A program made the position numbers and the translations under genes. A DNA stretch of 64,000 nucleotides from Burkholderiaceae bacterium (GTDB lineage: Bacteria > Pseudomonadota > Gammaproteobacteria > Burkholderiales > Burkholderiaceae_E): the NCBI GenBank assembly GCA_027493945.1, contig JAOSJU010000001.1:1984001-2048000 (forward strand), given 5' to 3'. Positions 9,077 to 17,310 of this stretch are shown here, piece by piece. The notes under the pieces were generated by a model. That model was given only the letters and a program-made list of their open reading frames with translations, was not told where the DNA came from and made no database searches. Positions within the stretch are counted from its first letter, which is position 1. Every line of letters starts with the position of its first letter.

Positions 9077-9531
9077 TGGTCGACGTCGTCGACAGGACGA
9101 CGCGGAGCCGCATGATGAGCGGGATCCGCGGTCGTGACACCGAGCCCGAGCGGTTGATCCGTAGTGCGCTTCACCGACTCGGGTTCAGGTTCCGCCTGCA
9201 CCCGGCAGACGTCCCGGGCCGGCCGGATCTCATCCTGCCGCGCTACAGCGCGGCGCTCTTCGTTCACGGGTGTTTTTGGCACGGGCACGACTGCTCGCTG
9301 TTTCGCCTGCCGGGCACCCACCGCCAGTTCTGGCGTGCCAAGATCAGACGAAACGTCGAACGCGATGCGGAGGTCACGCGGCTGCTCGCCCAACTCGGGT
9401 GGCGACAACTGGCAATCTGGGAGTGCGCCTTCCGCGGTCCGGACAGCGTTGGCATTGAGGAGACGGTGCGTCGAACCGCCAGGTGGATTACGTCGCGCCG
9501 TCCGCACGGCGAAATCCGCGGGAGAACCTGA
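9076..9531 (+). CDS. vsr: very short patch repair endonuclease Vsr
   Basis: This 151-residue protein matches Vsr, which nicks 5' of T in T:G mismatches left when 5-methylcytosine deaminates in Dcm sites. It carries TRSRMMSGIRGRDTEPE at the N terminus, PGRPDLIL with the metal-binding Asp, HGCFWHGHDC with the catalytic and zinc-binding residues, NVERD and a WECAFRG motif. The GTG start overlaps the methylase stop by one base (TAGTG), and its own TGA overlaps the next ATG by one base. Its place between the methylase and the endonuclease fits protection of CCWGG sites against C-to-T mutation. Confidence 0.95.
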   Translation: MVDVVDRTTRSRMMSGIRGRDTEPERLIRSALHRLGFRFRLHPADVPGRPDLILPRYSAALFVHGCFWHGHDCSLFRLPGTHRQFWRAKIRRNVERDAEVTRLLAQLGWRQLAIWECAFRGPDSVGIEETVRRTARWITSRRPHGEIRGRT

Positions 9532-10757
9532 TGGCACTGGCTGACGTCGGCGCCTGGCTGGACAGCTGCAGCCGTGAGGATGCAGTCTGGTACGTCAAGC
9601 GTCTCGCCGCAAACGACACGCAGGCTACGAAAGCGCACGGAGCCGGCCCCTACATACCGAAGGACTTTCTGTTCGGGGTGCTTCCGGCCCTCAATCGGCC
9701 GGAGGTGAAGAATCCGGACGTCCGCTTCAGGCTTGGAGTCGACTCGCACGGCGAACAAACCCTGGTCAGGGCCATCTGGTACAACAACAAGCTGTTTGGC
9801 GGCACGCGCAACGAGGCGCGACTGACGAATTTCGGCGGGCACTCCTCGGCGCTCCTTGATCCGCAAAGCACAGGATCGATCGCAGTCTTCGCATTCATGA
9901 CCGGCGGGGCGGAGCCTTCAGCGCGGGTGTGGGTTGCGCGTAGCTCCGACGAAGAAGAACTGATCGAGGATCGGGTTGGCCCCGTCGAACCCGGCCGTTG
10001 GGTCGTTTGGTCGCCCTCACCTCAGCTGCGACTGAACCTGCTCCCCGCGGGAATCCCGGCGCGCACTGACTGCAGCCTCTCATCCGCGGAGATTCCCGCC
10101 CAGTGGTTGGCGAGCTTTCCGTCGGGCGCGGAGCTCATCCGCAAGGCGATCGAGCTGCGGCCGGCGAGGGAACTCGCGGTCGACGCTCGACTCCTGCGGC
10201 GACGCGAGTGCGAGTACGAGATTTTCCGCAGCGTCGAGGCTGCGGTCGAGCTGCCCCGCATCACCGAGGGATTCACCAGCATCGACGAGTTCGTCGCCCG
10301 CGCCCAGACCGTGCTGCAACGGCGCAAGACGCGCGCTGGGCGCTCGCTCGAGCTGCACACGCGCGAGATCCTGCTGGAGGAGGGCCTCGAAGAAGGGTGT
10401 GCCTTCTCTCATGGCCCGGAGTCCGACCCCGGCAGGCGGCCCGACTTTCTCTTTCCTTCGGCTGACGCGTACAGGAATCCGTCGTTCCCGTCGTCTTCAC
10501 TGCGGATGCTGGCCGCGAAGACGACCTGCAAGGATCGCTGGCGACAGATCCTCAACGAGGCCGATCGCGTGCCAACAAAGCACCTTCTGACGCTGCAGGA
10601 GGGAGTCTCGGAGAGCCAGTTCCGTGAGATGACGGACGCGGGCGTCAAGCTCGTGGTGCCCAAGGCGCTTCATGAGGCCTATCCAGTGGCCGTGAGGCCG
10701 GGGCTGATGACGCTCAGGGGCTTTCTCGAGGAAGTACGCGGTCTCGGTCGCGGATAA
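9531..10757 (+). CDS. ecoRIIR: EcoRII-type type IIE restriction endonuclease
   Basis: This 408-residue protein is colinear with EcoRII, a type IIE enzyme that cuts before CCWGG after binding a second site. The N-terminal effector domain has YVKRLAANDTQAT, AIWYNNKLFGGTRNEARLT and DPQSTGSIAVFAF. The C-terminal catalytic domain has RAGRSLELH (about 268-276), RRPDFLFPS with Asp305 and LAAKTTCKDRWRQILNEAD with Lys330. All expected catalytic residues appear intact. It starts one base inside the vsr stop (TGATG), so all three genes are probably translated in a coupled way. Recognition of CCWGG is inferred from similarity. Confidence 0.95.
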   Translation: MALADVGAWLDSCSREDAVWYVKRLAANDTQATKAHGAGPYIPKDFLFGVLPALNRPEVKNPDVRFRLGVDSHGEQTLVRAIWYNNKLFGGTRNEARLTNFGGHSSALLDPQSTGSIAVFAFMTGGAEPSARVWVARSSDEEELIEDRVGPVEPGRWVVWSPSPQLRLNLLPAGIPARTDCSLSSAEIPAQWLASFPSGAELIRKAIELRPARELAVDARLLRRRECEYEIFRSVEAAVELPRITEGFTSIDEFVARAQTVLQRRKTRAGRSLELHTREILLEEGLEEGCAFSHGPESDPGRRPDFLFPSADAYRNPSFPSSSLRMLAAKTTCKDRWRQILNEADRVPTKHLLTLQEGVSESQFREMTDAGVKLVVPKALHEAYPVAVRPGLMTLRGFLEEVRGLGRG

Positions 10758-12380
10758 TCAACCGGGAGTCCCGTGCACAGAGCGCCGGACATCCTCGCCG
10801 GCATTGGCCAAAAACCCCGCCAACTCCACCATCCCCCTCACATCCATCCCGCAATACCTCCTCAACCCCTCCCCCAACTCCTTCTTCCTCTCCTCCCCCG
10901 TCCCCTCGCTCACCGCCTCCGGGTAAGCCGCCTGCGCCGCGGTCCCGTCCTGCACCTCGCCCAGCTCCGCGTGATCCATCCCCGCGCCGATCGTCGGCAG
11001 CACCGCCTTGATCGAGCGCGAGCCGCGCATGTCCGGGTGGTAGTAGTGCGCGCGCACCACCGGCAGCAGGTCGAACAGGCGCGCGGCGATGCTGCGTAGC
11101 GGCTGCGCGAGGTCGGGATACCGGTTCGCGAGCCGCTCGATCACGCCGCGCTCGAACTGCGCGTTCCAGGCGATCACCGGGCCCTCGGCCGGCAGCTCGC
11201 GCACGAGCGCTTCGGCGCAGGGGCGGCTCGGGTCGTCGCCCGACAGGTCGAGGAACTCGCGCTGCTCGAGCCGGCCGCGCGCGGCGTCGCCGCTTTCGTG
11301 CTCGACGATGCAGGTCCACTGGAACGGCACCTGCTGGTACGGCCGCGTGCCCGCCCAGCGCGGCACCGCGAAACCGATCGTCTCGAAGTCGAGGTAGCTG
11401 CGCGGGTACGGCAGCGCGCGCACGATGCGCGCGGCCTCGGGGTCGAGGCGCGGGCGGCCTTCGCGGGTCACGCGCGCGATCATCGCGAGTTCGTCGTCGT
11501 CGATGCGTTCGGGCGGCACCTCGCGCAGGTCGGCGTAGCCCTCGGCGAGCAGCTCGGCGGCGAGCTTCTTGCCCTTGTTGTTCGGCAGCAGCGTCACCGG
11601 GTACTCGGGCTGCGGGCCGGCCTGCGCGGCGCACCAGGCCTGGAACGGGCAGTCGAACGGCGACGTGCATTGCTCGCCAATCGCGATCGCGGGCTCGGAG
11701 CCGGCGAGCACATCTTTCGCGCCGCGCAGCCAGTCGGGCACCTGCGCGATGCGCGCGTCGACGGCTTCGCCCAGGTCTTCGTGCACCAGCAGGCCTTCGT
11801 AGCGGCCGTCGCCCGCGTAGGTGAAGCCGGTGTCGATGCGCCAGAGCTCGGTGCGCGCGACGGTGAGGCCCGCGGCTTCGCCGGGGCCGCGGCCCGATGG
11901 CCCGCTCGCGGCCTCGATCGCCCAGCGCTGGATCGCGACGTCGGTCCGGTGGTAGTCCTTCACCGCGCCCGACGACTTCACCTCGGCCAGCGTCCAGCCG
12001 TCGGGGCCGGGCAGCAGGATGTCGGCGCGCACCAGCAGGCCGTCGCGCTCGAAGGTGGCCTCGAAGAGCGGCCGCGGCGGCCGGGCGGCGAGTTGCTCGC
12101 GGGTGAGCCGCAGCGCCTCGGCGAGGTCGTTGCCGGGCGGGTCGATCAGCACGCCGCCGGGCACCAGCGCGCGCGCCGCCTCGCCCACCTCGTAGCCGTT
12201 GGCGAAGGCGAGTTGCATCGCGGTCGATTGCTCGCGGGCCTCGGGGCGGTACGCCTGCAACCACAGGCGCTTGGGGCACTGGAGGTAGTCGAGCAGGCGC
12301 GACTTCGACAGGCCGGGCGGACGGCGCGGCCGACCTTGTGGTGTGCCGCGCTGCGGGTTGGCGGGCGAGTGTGTGCTCAC
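10758..12380 (-). CDS. DUF2779-type protein: Cas4-like nuclease plus DnaQ-like exonuclease
   Basis: I recognise a DUF2779-type protein of about 540 residues in two parts. The N-terminal half looks like a Cas4/RecB nuclease: LLDYLQCPKRLWLQ, then RADILLPG and the catalytic EVKSSGAVKDYH, and later CTSPFDCPFQAWC. The first Cys plus these three could hold a 4Fe-4S cluster. The C-terminal half looks like an RNase H-fold exonuclease with YLDFETIGF, VIAWNAQFERGVIE and YCGMDVRGMVEL. I use the GTG at 12380, but the frame stays open to an ATG at 12506. The gene is tail to tail with the EcoRII endonuclease gene without a gap. Its biological role is not established. Confidence 0.75.
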   Translation of the reverse strand: MSTHSPANPQRGTPQGRPRRPPGLSKSRLLDYLQCPKRLWLQAYRPEAREQSTAMQLAFANGYEVGEAARALVPGGVLIDPPGNDLAEALRLTREQLAARPPRPLFEATFERDGLLVRADILLPGPDGWTLAEVKSSGAVKDYHRTDVAIQRWAIEAASGPSGRGPGEAAGLTVARTELWRIDTGFTYAGDGRYEGLLVHEDLGEAVDARIAQVPDWLRGAKDVLAGSEPAIAIGEQCTSPFDCPFQAWCAAQAGPQPEYPVTLLPNNKGKKLAAELLAEGYADLREVPPERIDDDELAMIARVTREGRPRLDPEAARIVRALPYPRSYLDFETIGFAVPRWAGTRPYQQVPFQWTCIVEHESGDAARGRLEQREFLDLSGDDPSRPCAEALVRELPAEGPVIAWNAQFERGVIERLANRYPDLAQPLRSIAARLFDLLPVVRAHYYHPDMRGSRSIKAVLPTIGAGMDHAELGEVQDGTAAQAAYPEAVSEGTGEERKKELGEGLRRYCGMDVRGMVELAGFLANAGEDVRRSVHGTPG

Positions 12381-12542
12381 CGTGGCGCCGGTCTCCGGGG
12401 TTGCCTCCTCGTCGGGCTCTCGTCTGCGACTATGCCAATCCACACCACCCCGGTGCGCTTCGACGCCGACAGTCTGACGCCTCGATCCGTGAGATCGTTG
12501 CCCCATCAGCGATTCGACCGGCCGGAGAGGCTACGGCGGCAG

Positions 12543-13250
12543 TCATCCTCCCAGATAGGCTTTCCGGACCAGATCGCTCTCCCGGAATTCGGCAATCCCG
12601 GCCTTGAGCACGACCTTGCCTATCTGCAAAGCATAGCCCCGATCCGCCACCCCGAGCGCCAGAGACATGTTCTGTTCGGCCAGTAGCACACTCACCCCCT
12701 TGCGATTGATGTCGCGGATTACCGGGATGAGCCCGGCCACAATGGCCGGGGCCAAGCCCAGCGAAGGCTCGTCGAGAATCAGGAGCCTCGGAGCAGCCAT
12801 CAGCCCCCGGCCGATCGCCACCATCTGCTGTTCGCCACCGCTCAGCGTTCCGGCCTTCTGATTGCGCCGCTCCCAAAGCTTCGGGAAGTAGCGGAAGACC
12901 TGGTCGAGGTCACGCCCGATTCCGTCCCGGTCGTTGCGCAGGGTCGCGCCGAGCCGGAGATTGTTGATGACCGGAAGATGGGGGAAGAGCCTGCGCCCCT
13001 CGGGCACGTGAACCACGCCGCGGCCGACGATTTCGTGGGACTCGAGGCGGTCGATCCGTTCGCCATCGAAACCGATCTGGCCGCCCGCGAGCGGGACAAG
13101 GCCCGAAATCGCCCTGAGGATCGTCGACTTGCCGGAACCGTTGGCTCCGACGAGGCAGACTGCGCTGCCCATTTCGACGCGCAGCGAAATGTCTTCGACT
13201 GCAACTGCATTGCCGTACTTGACCGTGATTCTCTCGAGCTGCAACTGCAT
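12543..13250 (-). CDS. livF: branched-chain-type ABC transporter ATPase LivF
   Basis: This 235-residue ATPase of the HAAT (branched-chain amino acid) ABC family has Walker A GANGSGKST, the Q-loop region VHVPEGRRLFPHL, the signature LSGGEQQMVAIGRGL and Walker B LLILDEPSLGL. It would power import together with LivG. Its start lies two bases from the livG stop, and it is the last gene of the cluster that begins with the LuxR regulator at 22.4 kb. The transported substrate is unknown. Confidence 0.93.
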   Translation of the reverse strand: MQLQLERITVKYGNAVAVEDISLRVEMGSAVCLVGANGSGKSTILRAISGLVPLAGGQIGFDGERIDRLESHEIVGRGVVHVPEGRRLFPHLPVINNLRLGATLRNDRDGIGRDLDQVFRYFPKLWERRNQKAGTLSGGEQQMVAIGRGLMAAPRLLILDEPSLGLAPAIVAGLIPVIRDINRKGVSVLLAEQNMSLALGVADRGYALQIGKVVLKAGIAEFRESDLVRKAYLGG

Positions 13251-13251
13251 G

Positions 13252-14037
13252 TCAACCCGCCCCGAAATACGCTTCGATCACGGCCGGGTTGCGTCGCAGT
13301 TCTGCCATGGTGCCCGAGGCGATCTGACATCCGAAATCGAGCACGTGGATGCGATCGACGATGTCCATGACGATCATGTTGTGCTCGACCAGCAGGATCG
13401 TCATGCCTCTGGTCCTGAGCTCTTGCAGCACTTGCATGGTGGAATCGATCTCCGTGCGGCTCAGCCCGCCGAGGGGCTCGTCGAGCAGCAAGAGCCGGGG
13501 CTGGGTTGCCAGCGCCCGGGCGATTCCGAGAAGCTTCTGGTGCCCCTGTGGCAGGCTCTTCGCGGGCTCGTCCTTCACGTCGTCCAGCCCCAGCAGCTCA
13601 AGAATTTCCTGCGCCTTCCTGGTCACGATCGCTTCGTTGCGCCGGTACGAAGGAAGACCGAAGAAAGTGGCGATCAGGCTCGACTTCGGTTTCAGGAAGA
13701 ACGACGCCTGCACATTTTCCAGGACCGTGAATTCGGCAAACAGCGGGTTGAGCTGAAACGTCCGGCCAATGCCGATCCCGGCGATTGCATGGGGCTTCTT
13801 GCCCACTATGCTGCTGCCCATGAACTCGATCCGACCCGCGGTGGGACGGAGGTTGCCCGTAATCAGGTTGAAGAGCGTCGATTTCCCCGCGCCGTTCGGC
13901 CCTATGATCCCGACCATCTCTCCTTCACCGACTGCAATGGATACGCCCGAGATCGCGCGAAGGCCGCCGAAGTCCTTGCTCAGGTCCCGTATTCGCAACA
14001 CCGTGGCGCCCTCTATCGACGCCGGTTCTTCAGCCAC
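13252..14037 (-). CDS. livG: branched-chain-type ABC transporter ATPase LivG
   Basis: This second ATPase of the importer (261 residues) has Walker A GPNGAGKST, Walker B LLLLDEPLGGLS and H-loop VEHNM. The signature is the variant LPQGHQKLLGIARAL rather than LSGGQ, as is common in LivG proteins. The start is a GTG at 14037 inside the end of livM (25-base overlap), indicating coupled translation. Confidence 0.93.
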   Translation of the reverse strand: MAEEPASIEGATVLRIRDLSKDFGGLRAISGVSIAVGEGEMVGIIGPNGAGKSTLFNLITGNLRPTAGRIEFMGSSIVGKKPHAIAGIGIGRTFQLNPLFAEFTVLENVQASFFLKPKSSLIATFFGLPSYRRNEAIVTRKAQEILELLGLDDVKDEPAKSLPQGHQKLLGIARALATQPRLLLLDEPLGGLSRTEIDSTMQVLQELRTRGMTILLVEHNMIVMDIVDRIHVLDFGCQIASGTMAELRRNPAVIEAYFGAG

Positions 14038-14967
14038 GACCCGAGCCGGTCGGGAATGCCGACCAGTCCCTCGGGCATCACGAAGACCACGAGCAGCAGG
14101 ATTCCGGCATAGAGATAGGGGGTGTATTCCTTCAGGTCCCGGAACAGCTCGGGCACCATGAAGAGGACCGCTGCTCCGATAACAGGGCCGGCAAAGCTCG
14201 AAATGCCGCCGATCAGCATGTAGACGAGCAGGTTGATGCTCGCGGGAAGGTCGAAGGCGCTATAGGAAATCACCATGTTGTAGTGCGCGTAGCCTGCCCC
14301 CACGAGCCCCACGACGAAGCAACTCATCGCCGGGGCCAACACCCGGAATTTCACCTCGCTGATGCCGACGCTCGCCGCGACGACGTGAGACTGGTTGATG
14401 GCCTGCAGACAGGTTCCGATCCGGCATTTCTCGAAGCGCCAGAGCATCGCAAGGCAGGCGACCATCAGCGCGAGGAAGTAGTAGTAGTAAGGCAGCCGCG
14501 CGCCGGCAAAAAGCGGGGGATTCCGATCAGTCCGTTGATATGACCCGTGTATTTGCCGAAGATCGAATAGACCGACAGCACGCCGATGCCGAAAAAAGAC
14601 TGACCATCGAAAAGTAGATGGTTCGCACTCGTGCGAACGGGAAGCCGACCAGGACCGCGACGATCATCGCAGCCAGCCCACCCAAAGGCATTGTCAGCCA
14701 CGGCGAGAGATCGCCGTGGCGTGCGAGAAGCGCCGACGTGTAGGCGCCGATGCTCATGAACGCGGCGTGTCCCATTGACACCTGTCCGGAAAGGGCCAGC
14801 GTCCTGAGGCTCGCTGCCGCCGTCACGTAGACGAAAGTGAGGATGAACAGGCGGAACGTGTACGGGGACTCAATGAGGAGTGGCACGACCGCCAGAACGA
14901 CGACCACGCAGGCGCAAAGGATTGCCCGGTTCGTGTTCGTCATGCGTGCAGGGCGCCGTGCCGGCAT
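14013..14967 (-). CDS. livM: ABC transporter permease LivM (two frame breaks)
   Basis: This inner membrane permease of the LivM type would be about 317 residues if intact. The N-terminal part has several hydrophobic segments and the family motif LALSGQVSMGHAAFMSIGAY. The frame then breaks in the six-base A run at 14592-14597 (one base missing gives SLFFGIGVLSVYS) and again in the five-base G run at 14515-14519 (one base missing gives GIPPLFAGARLPYYYYFLAL). The last part contains the conserved SVGISEVKFRVLAPAMSC region and ends in hydrophobic helices. Both breaks sit in homopolymers and are likely sequence errors. The start at 14967 lies 13 bases after livH. Confidence 0.85.
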
Positions 14968-14979
14968 CGTCCTGGCCGC

Positions 14980-15840
14980 CTAACCCATTTCGCGCCCGAA
15001 AAGACCCTGCGGCTTCACGAGAAGCAGGGCGATGACGATCGCGACTCCCACCGTCTGCGTCATCGCAGGCGTGGTGAATAGCGGCAGGATGGAGTCGACC
15101 GAACCGATCACCAGCCCACCGATCAGTATTCCTCCCATGCTTCCGATGCCGCTCAGGATGACCACCTGTATCACCTTGACGAGAATGAGATCCCCCATGG
15201 TGCTGTTCAGGTCGAATACAGCCCCCATGAACGAACCGGCAATGGCCGCCATTGCGCACCCTGCAGCCATGGCAATCGCAGCCAGGCGGTGTATCCGGAT
15301 TCCTTGCAGTGCCGCGCCTTCGGCATCCTGTGCAACTGCCAGCATCTGCTGACCCGTCCTGCTCACCCGGACGAAGACCACCATGGCGGCAAGCAGTGCC
15401 ACACCGATCACAGCCGTGACCAGGCGCTCCATGCTGATCATGGCGCTCCCCAGGTGCAGCATGCCCGGTGCGAAGCTGGGCAGCGCGCGCACGTTCACTG
15501 CAACCGTCAGATTGATCGTCGTTTGCAGTACGAAGATGATGGCAATCGAGACGATGACCGAGCTGAAGAAATCTCCATAGAAGCGGCGAAACAAAAAGCG
15601 CTCCAGGAACAACCCGAAAAGCGCCATCAACCCTGCCGAAAGGACGAGCGCCAGCCACTGGTTCAGGCCGTATCCGACCGAGAGCTCGTAGCACAGGAAG
15701 CCGCCGACCATGTAAATGGCACCGTGCGCGAAATTCAGGATGTTCATGATGCTGAGAATCAGCGCGAATCCGGCCGCCGCGAGAACGTACATCGACGACA
15801 GCAGGACGGCGCTCACGAGGATTTCGAATAGCGGTTCCAT
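14980..15840 (-). CDS. livH: ABC transporter permease LivH
   Basis: This 286-residue inner membrane permease of the LivH type is intact. Its conserved region is LILSIMNILNFAHGAIYMVGGF near the N terminus, followed by about eight membrane segments and the EAA-like loop QDAEGAALQGIRIHRLAAIAM. I chose the ATG at 15840 because the conserved first membrane helix begins just after it. It pairs with LivM to form the channel. A strong hairpin separates it from the binding-protein gene upstream. Confidence 0.92.
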   Translation of the reverse strand: MEPLFEILVSAVLLSSMYVLAAAGFALILSIMNILNFAHGAIYMVGGFLCYELSVGYGLNQWLALVLSAGLMALFGLFLERFLFRRFYGDFFSSVIVSIAIIFVLQTTINLTVAVNVRALPSFAPGMLHLGSAMISMERLVTAVIGVALLAAMVVFVRVSRTGQQMLAVAQDAEGAALQGIRIHRLAAIAMAAGCAMAAIAGSFMGAVFDLNSTMGDLILVKVIQVVILSGIGSMGGILIGGLVIGSVDSILPLFTTPAMTQTVGVAIVIALLLVKPQGLFGREMG

Positions 15841-15855
15841 CACTTGCCGGCAGGT

Positions 15856-15883
15856 GCCCGACGGGCGGTGGCCCCCGTCGGGC
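15856..15883 (-). terminator. intercistronic hairpin between livJ and livH
   Basis: A perfect 10-base inverted repeat (15856-15865 and 15874-15883) with an eight-base loop lies between the livJ stop and the livH start. It lacks a T tract, so it is probably an attenuator or RNA-stabilising hairpin, not a full terminator. Such hairpins behind binding-protein genes usually keep the binding protein in excess of the membrane components. Confidence 0.6.
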
Positions 15884-15889
15884 GGCCCC

Positions 15890-17097
15890 TCAGGGAACGA
15901 CGATATCCCGGATCCAGCCCATTGCCGTGGGCTTGCCACGCTCCAGACCCGCGATCGACCGTGAGCCGACGACAGCATGGCGCAGACCGTAGGTCTCCCG
16001 ACCCCCGATTTTCGACGTGCCGTAGGCCGTGTCGATCGTGTCCATCTGCTCCCAGGCCTTGCGAATGGCGTCGGGATCGAGGCTCTGCGCCTTCTCGATT
16101 GCCTGCGCGATCGTGTAGACCGGATCGAACCCTTCGACCCAGAAGGCCAGCCCCTTGTGCCCGTACTTCTTCATGCCGGTCTCGAGGATCCACTTGATCT
16201 TTTCCGGAAGTTCGGGGTCGTTCAGCATCAAGCCGTGCACGTAGTAGTTGGTCGAGGCTTCCGGGCCGGCGACTTCCAGCACGTCCTCCACCTGCAGGTA
16301 GTGCATTCCGATCACCGGTTTTGCAAAACCGGATTTCCGGAGAGCTTTCAGGACGCCGCCAACCATTCCCGGCCAACCGTTCACCATCGCCACGGCATCG
16401 GGGCCGAGATTCGCCGCTTTCAAGGCGAAGGGAGTGAAGTCGACAGTGTCGAGTGGCCAGCCAACGATGTCGCCCTTGATCGACATTCCATTTGCCTCGG
16501 CCCACTTCCGGACATGCGGCGCCAGGTGCTGGATCGACCCGTCATCGGGAATGAGCACCGACACGGTTTTGGTCTCGGGGAATTTCCCTTCAACCAGCGC
16601 ATGCCTGAAATGACCGCGCCGACCGTTCCGTTCTGAGAGAGGAACGTGTAGGGGGTCTTGGCACTGAATTCCTGCGGAGTTCCGGCGTTGTAACCGACCG
16701 ACCGGAGGACTCCGGCCGGTTCGGTCACGGTAGTGACCGCTGCGACAGTGAACGGCATGATCGTGCCGGCAACGTACTTCACGCCCTTGTCATGAACAAG
16801 CCTGGTCGCGCCGGAAACCGCTCCCTCGGCAGTCGACTTATGGTCTTCGGGCACCAGCTCGACCATATAGGTCTCGCCCTTGATCTTTATTCCCCCGCGA
16901 CTGTTGATCCAGTCTCGAGCAAGCTCTCCACCCTGCAGGTGGATCCGCTCGGAACTCGATGCAAACCCGGTCAGCGCAGCAAGAAAACCAATGCGGATCG
17001 TTCTTGTCTTGCCTTGTGCCAGAACCTTGTTCGGCAGCACAAAAGCACCTGCTGCGAGGCCCGCGGACAGACTTCGTAGAAATTCTTTCCTGTTCAT
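15890..17097 (-). CDS. periplasmic substrate-binding protein, LivJ-like (frame break)
   Basis: This is the type I periplasmic binding protein of the importer, about 400 residues. It starts at ATG 17097 with GGAG five bases upstream and has a signal peptide containing RKEFLRSLSAGLAAGAF. The mature N terminus has IRIGFLAALTGF and the lobe motif VPEDHKSTAEGAVSGATRLV. The frame breaks near 16600-16606 (one base missing), after which TKTVSVLIPDDGSI and FWVEGFDPVYTIAQAIEKA follow in another frame. LivJ-like proteins bind amino acids, but also aromatic acids, amides and other polar ligands. The ligand here is unknown and may be linked to the adjacent dehydrogenase. Confidence 0.85.
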
Positions 17098-17197
17098 ACA
17101 GTCTCCATGCGAACGCCTCCCGTGTGGCAACTCGAACCTCGGCGATTCGAATCACGCACTCTTTGCGGCATTCCCTCCTTTCAGTGGGTTGTTCTTC

Positions 17198-17224
17198 GGG
17201 TAAGCCGCTCTCGCGGCCCTACCC
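17198..17224 (-). promoter_or_regulatory. imperfect hairpin between the E2 gene and livJ
   Basis: GGGTA-A-GCCGC and GCGGC-CC-TACCC form a ten-base-pair stem with one bulge and a four-base loop in the 213-base gap between the E2 gene and livJ. It could attenuate or protect the downstream transporter transcript. No T tract follows. The rest of the gap has no clear promoter. Confidence 0.4.
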
Positions 17225-17310
17225 GCCTGGTACTGCCATGCACTCCTGACGCTCACTCCATTCGTGCCAACTTGACGAACGGCGACCTCTGAAGTTTCCA
17301 TCCGAAGCCG

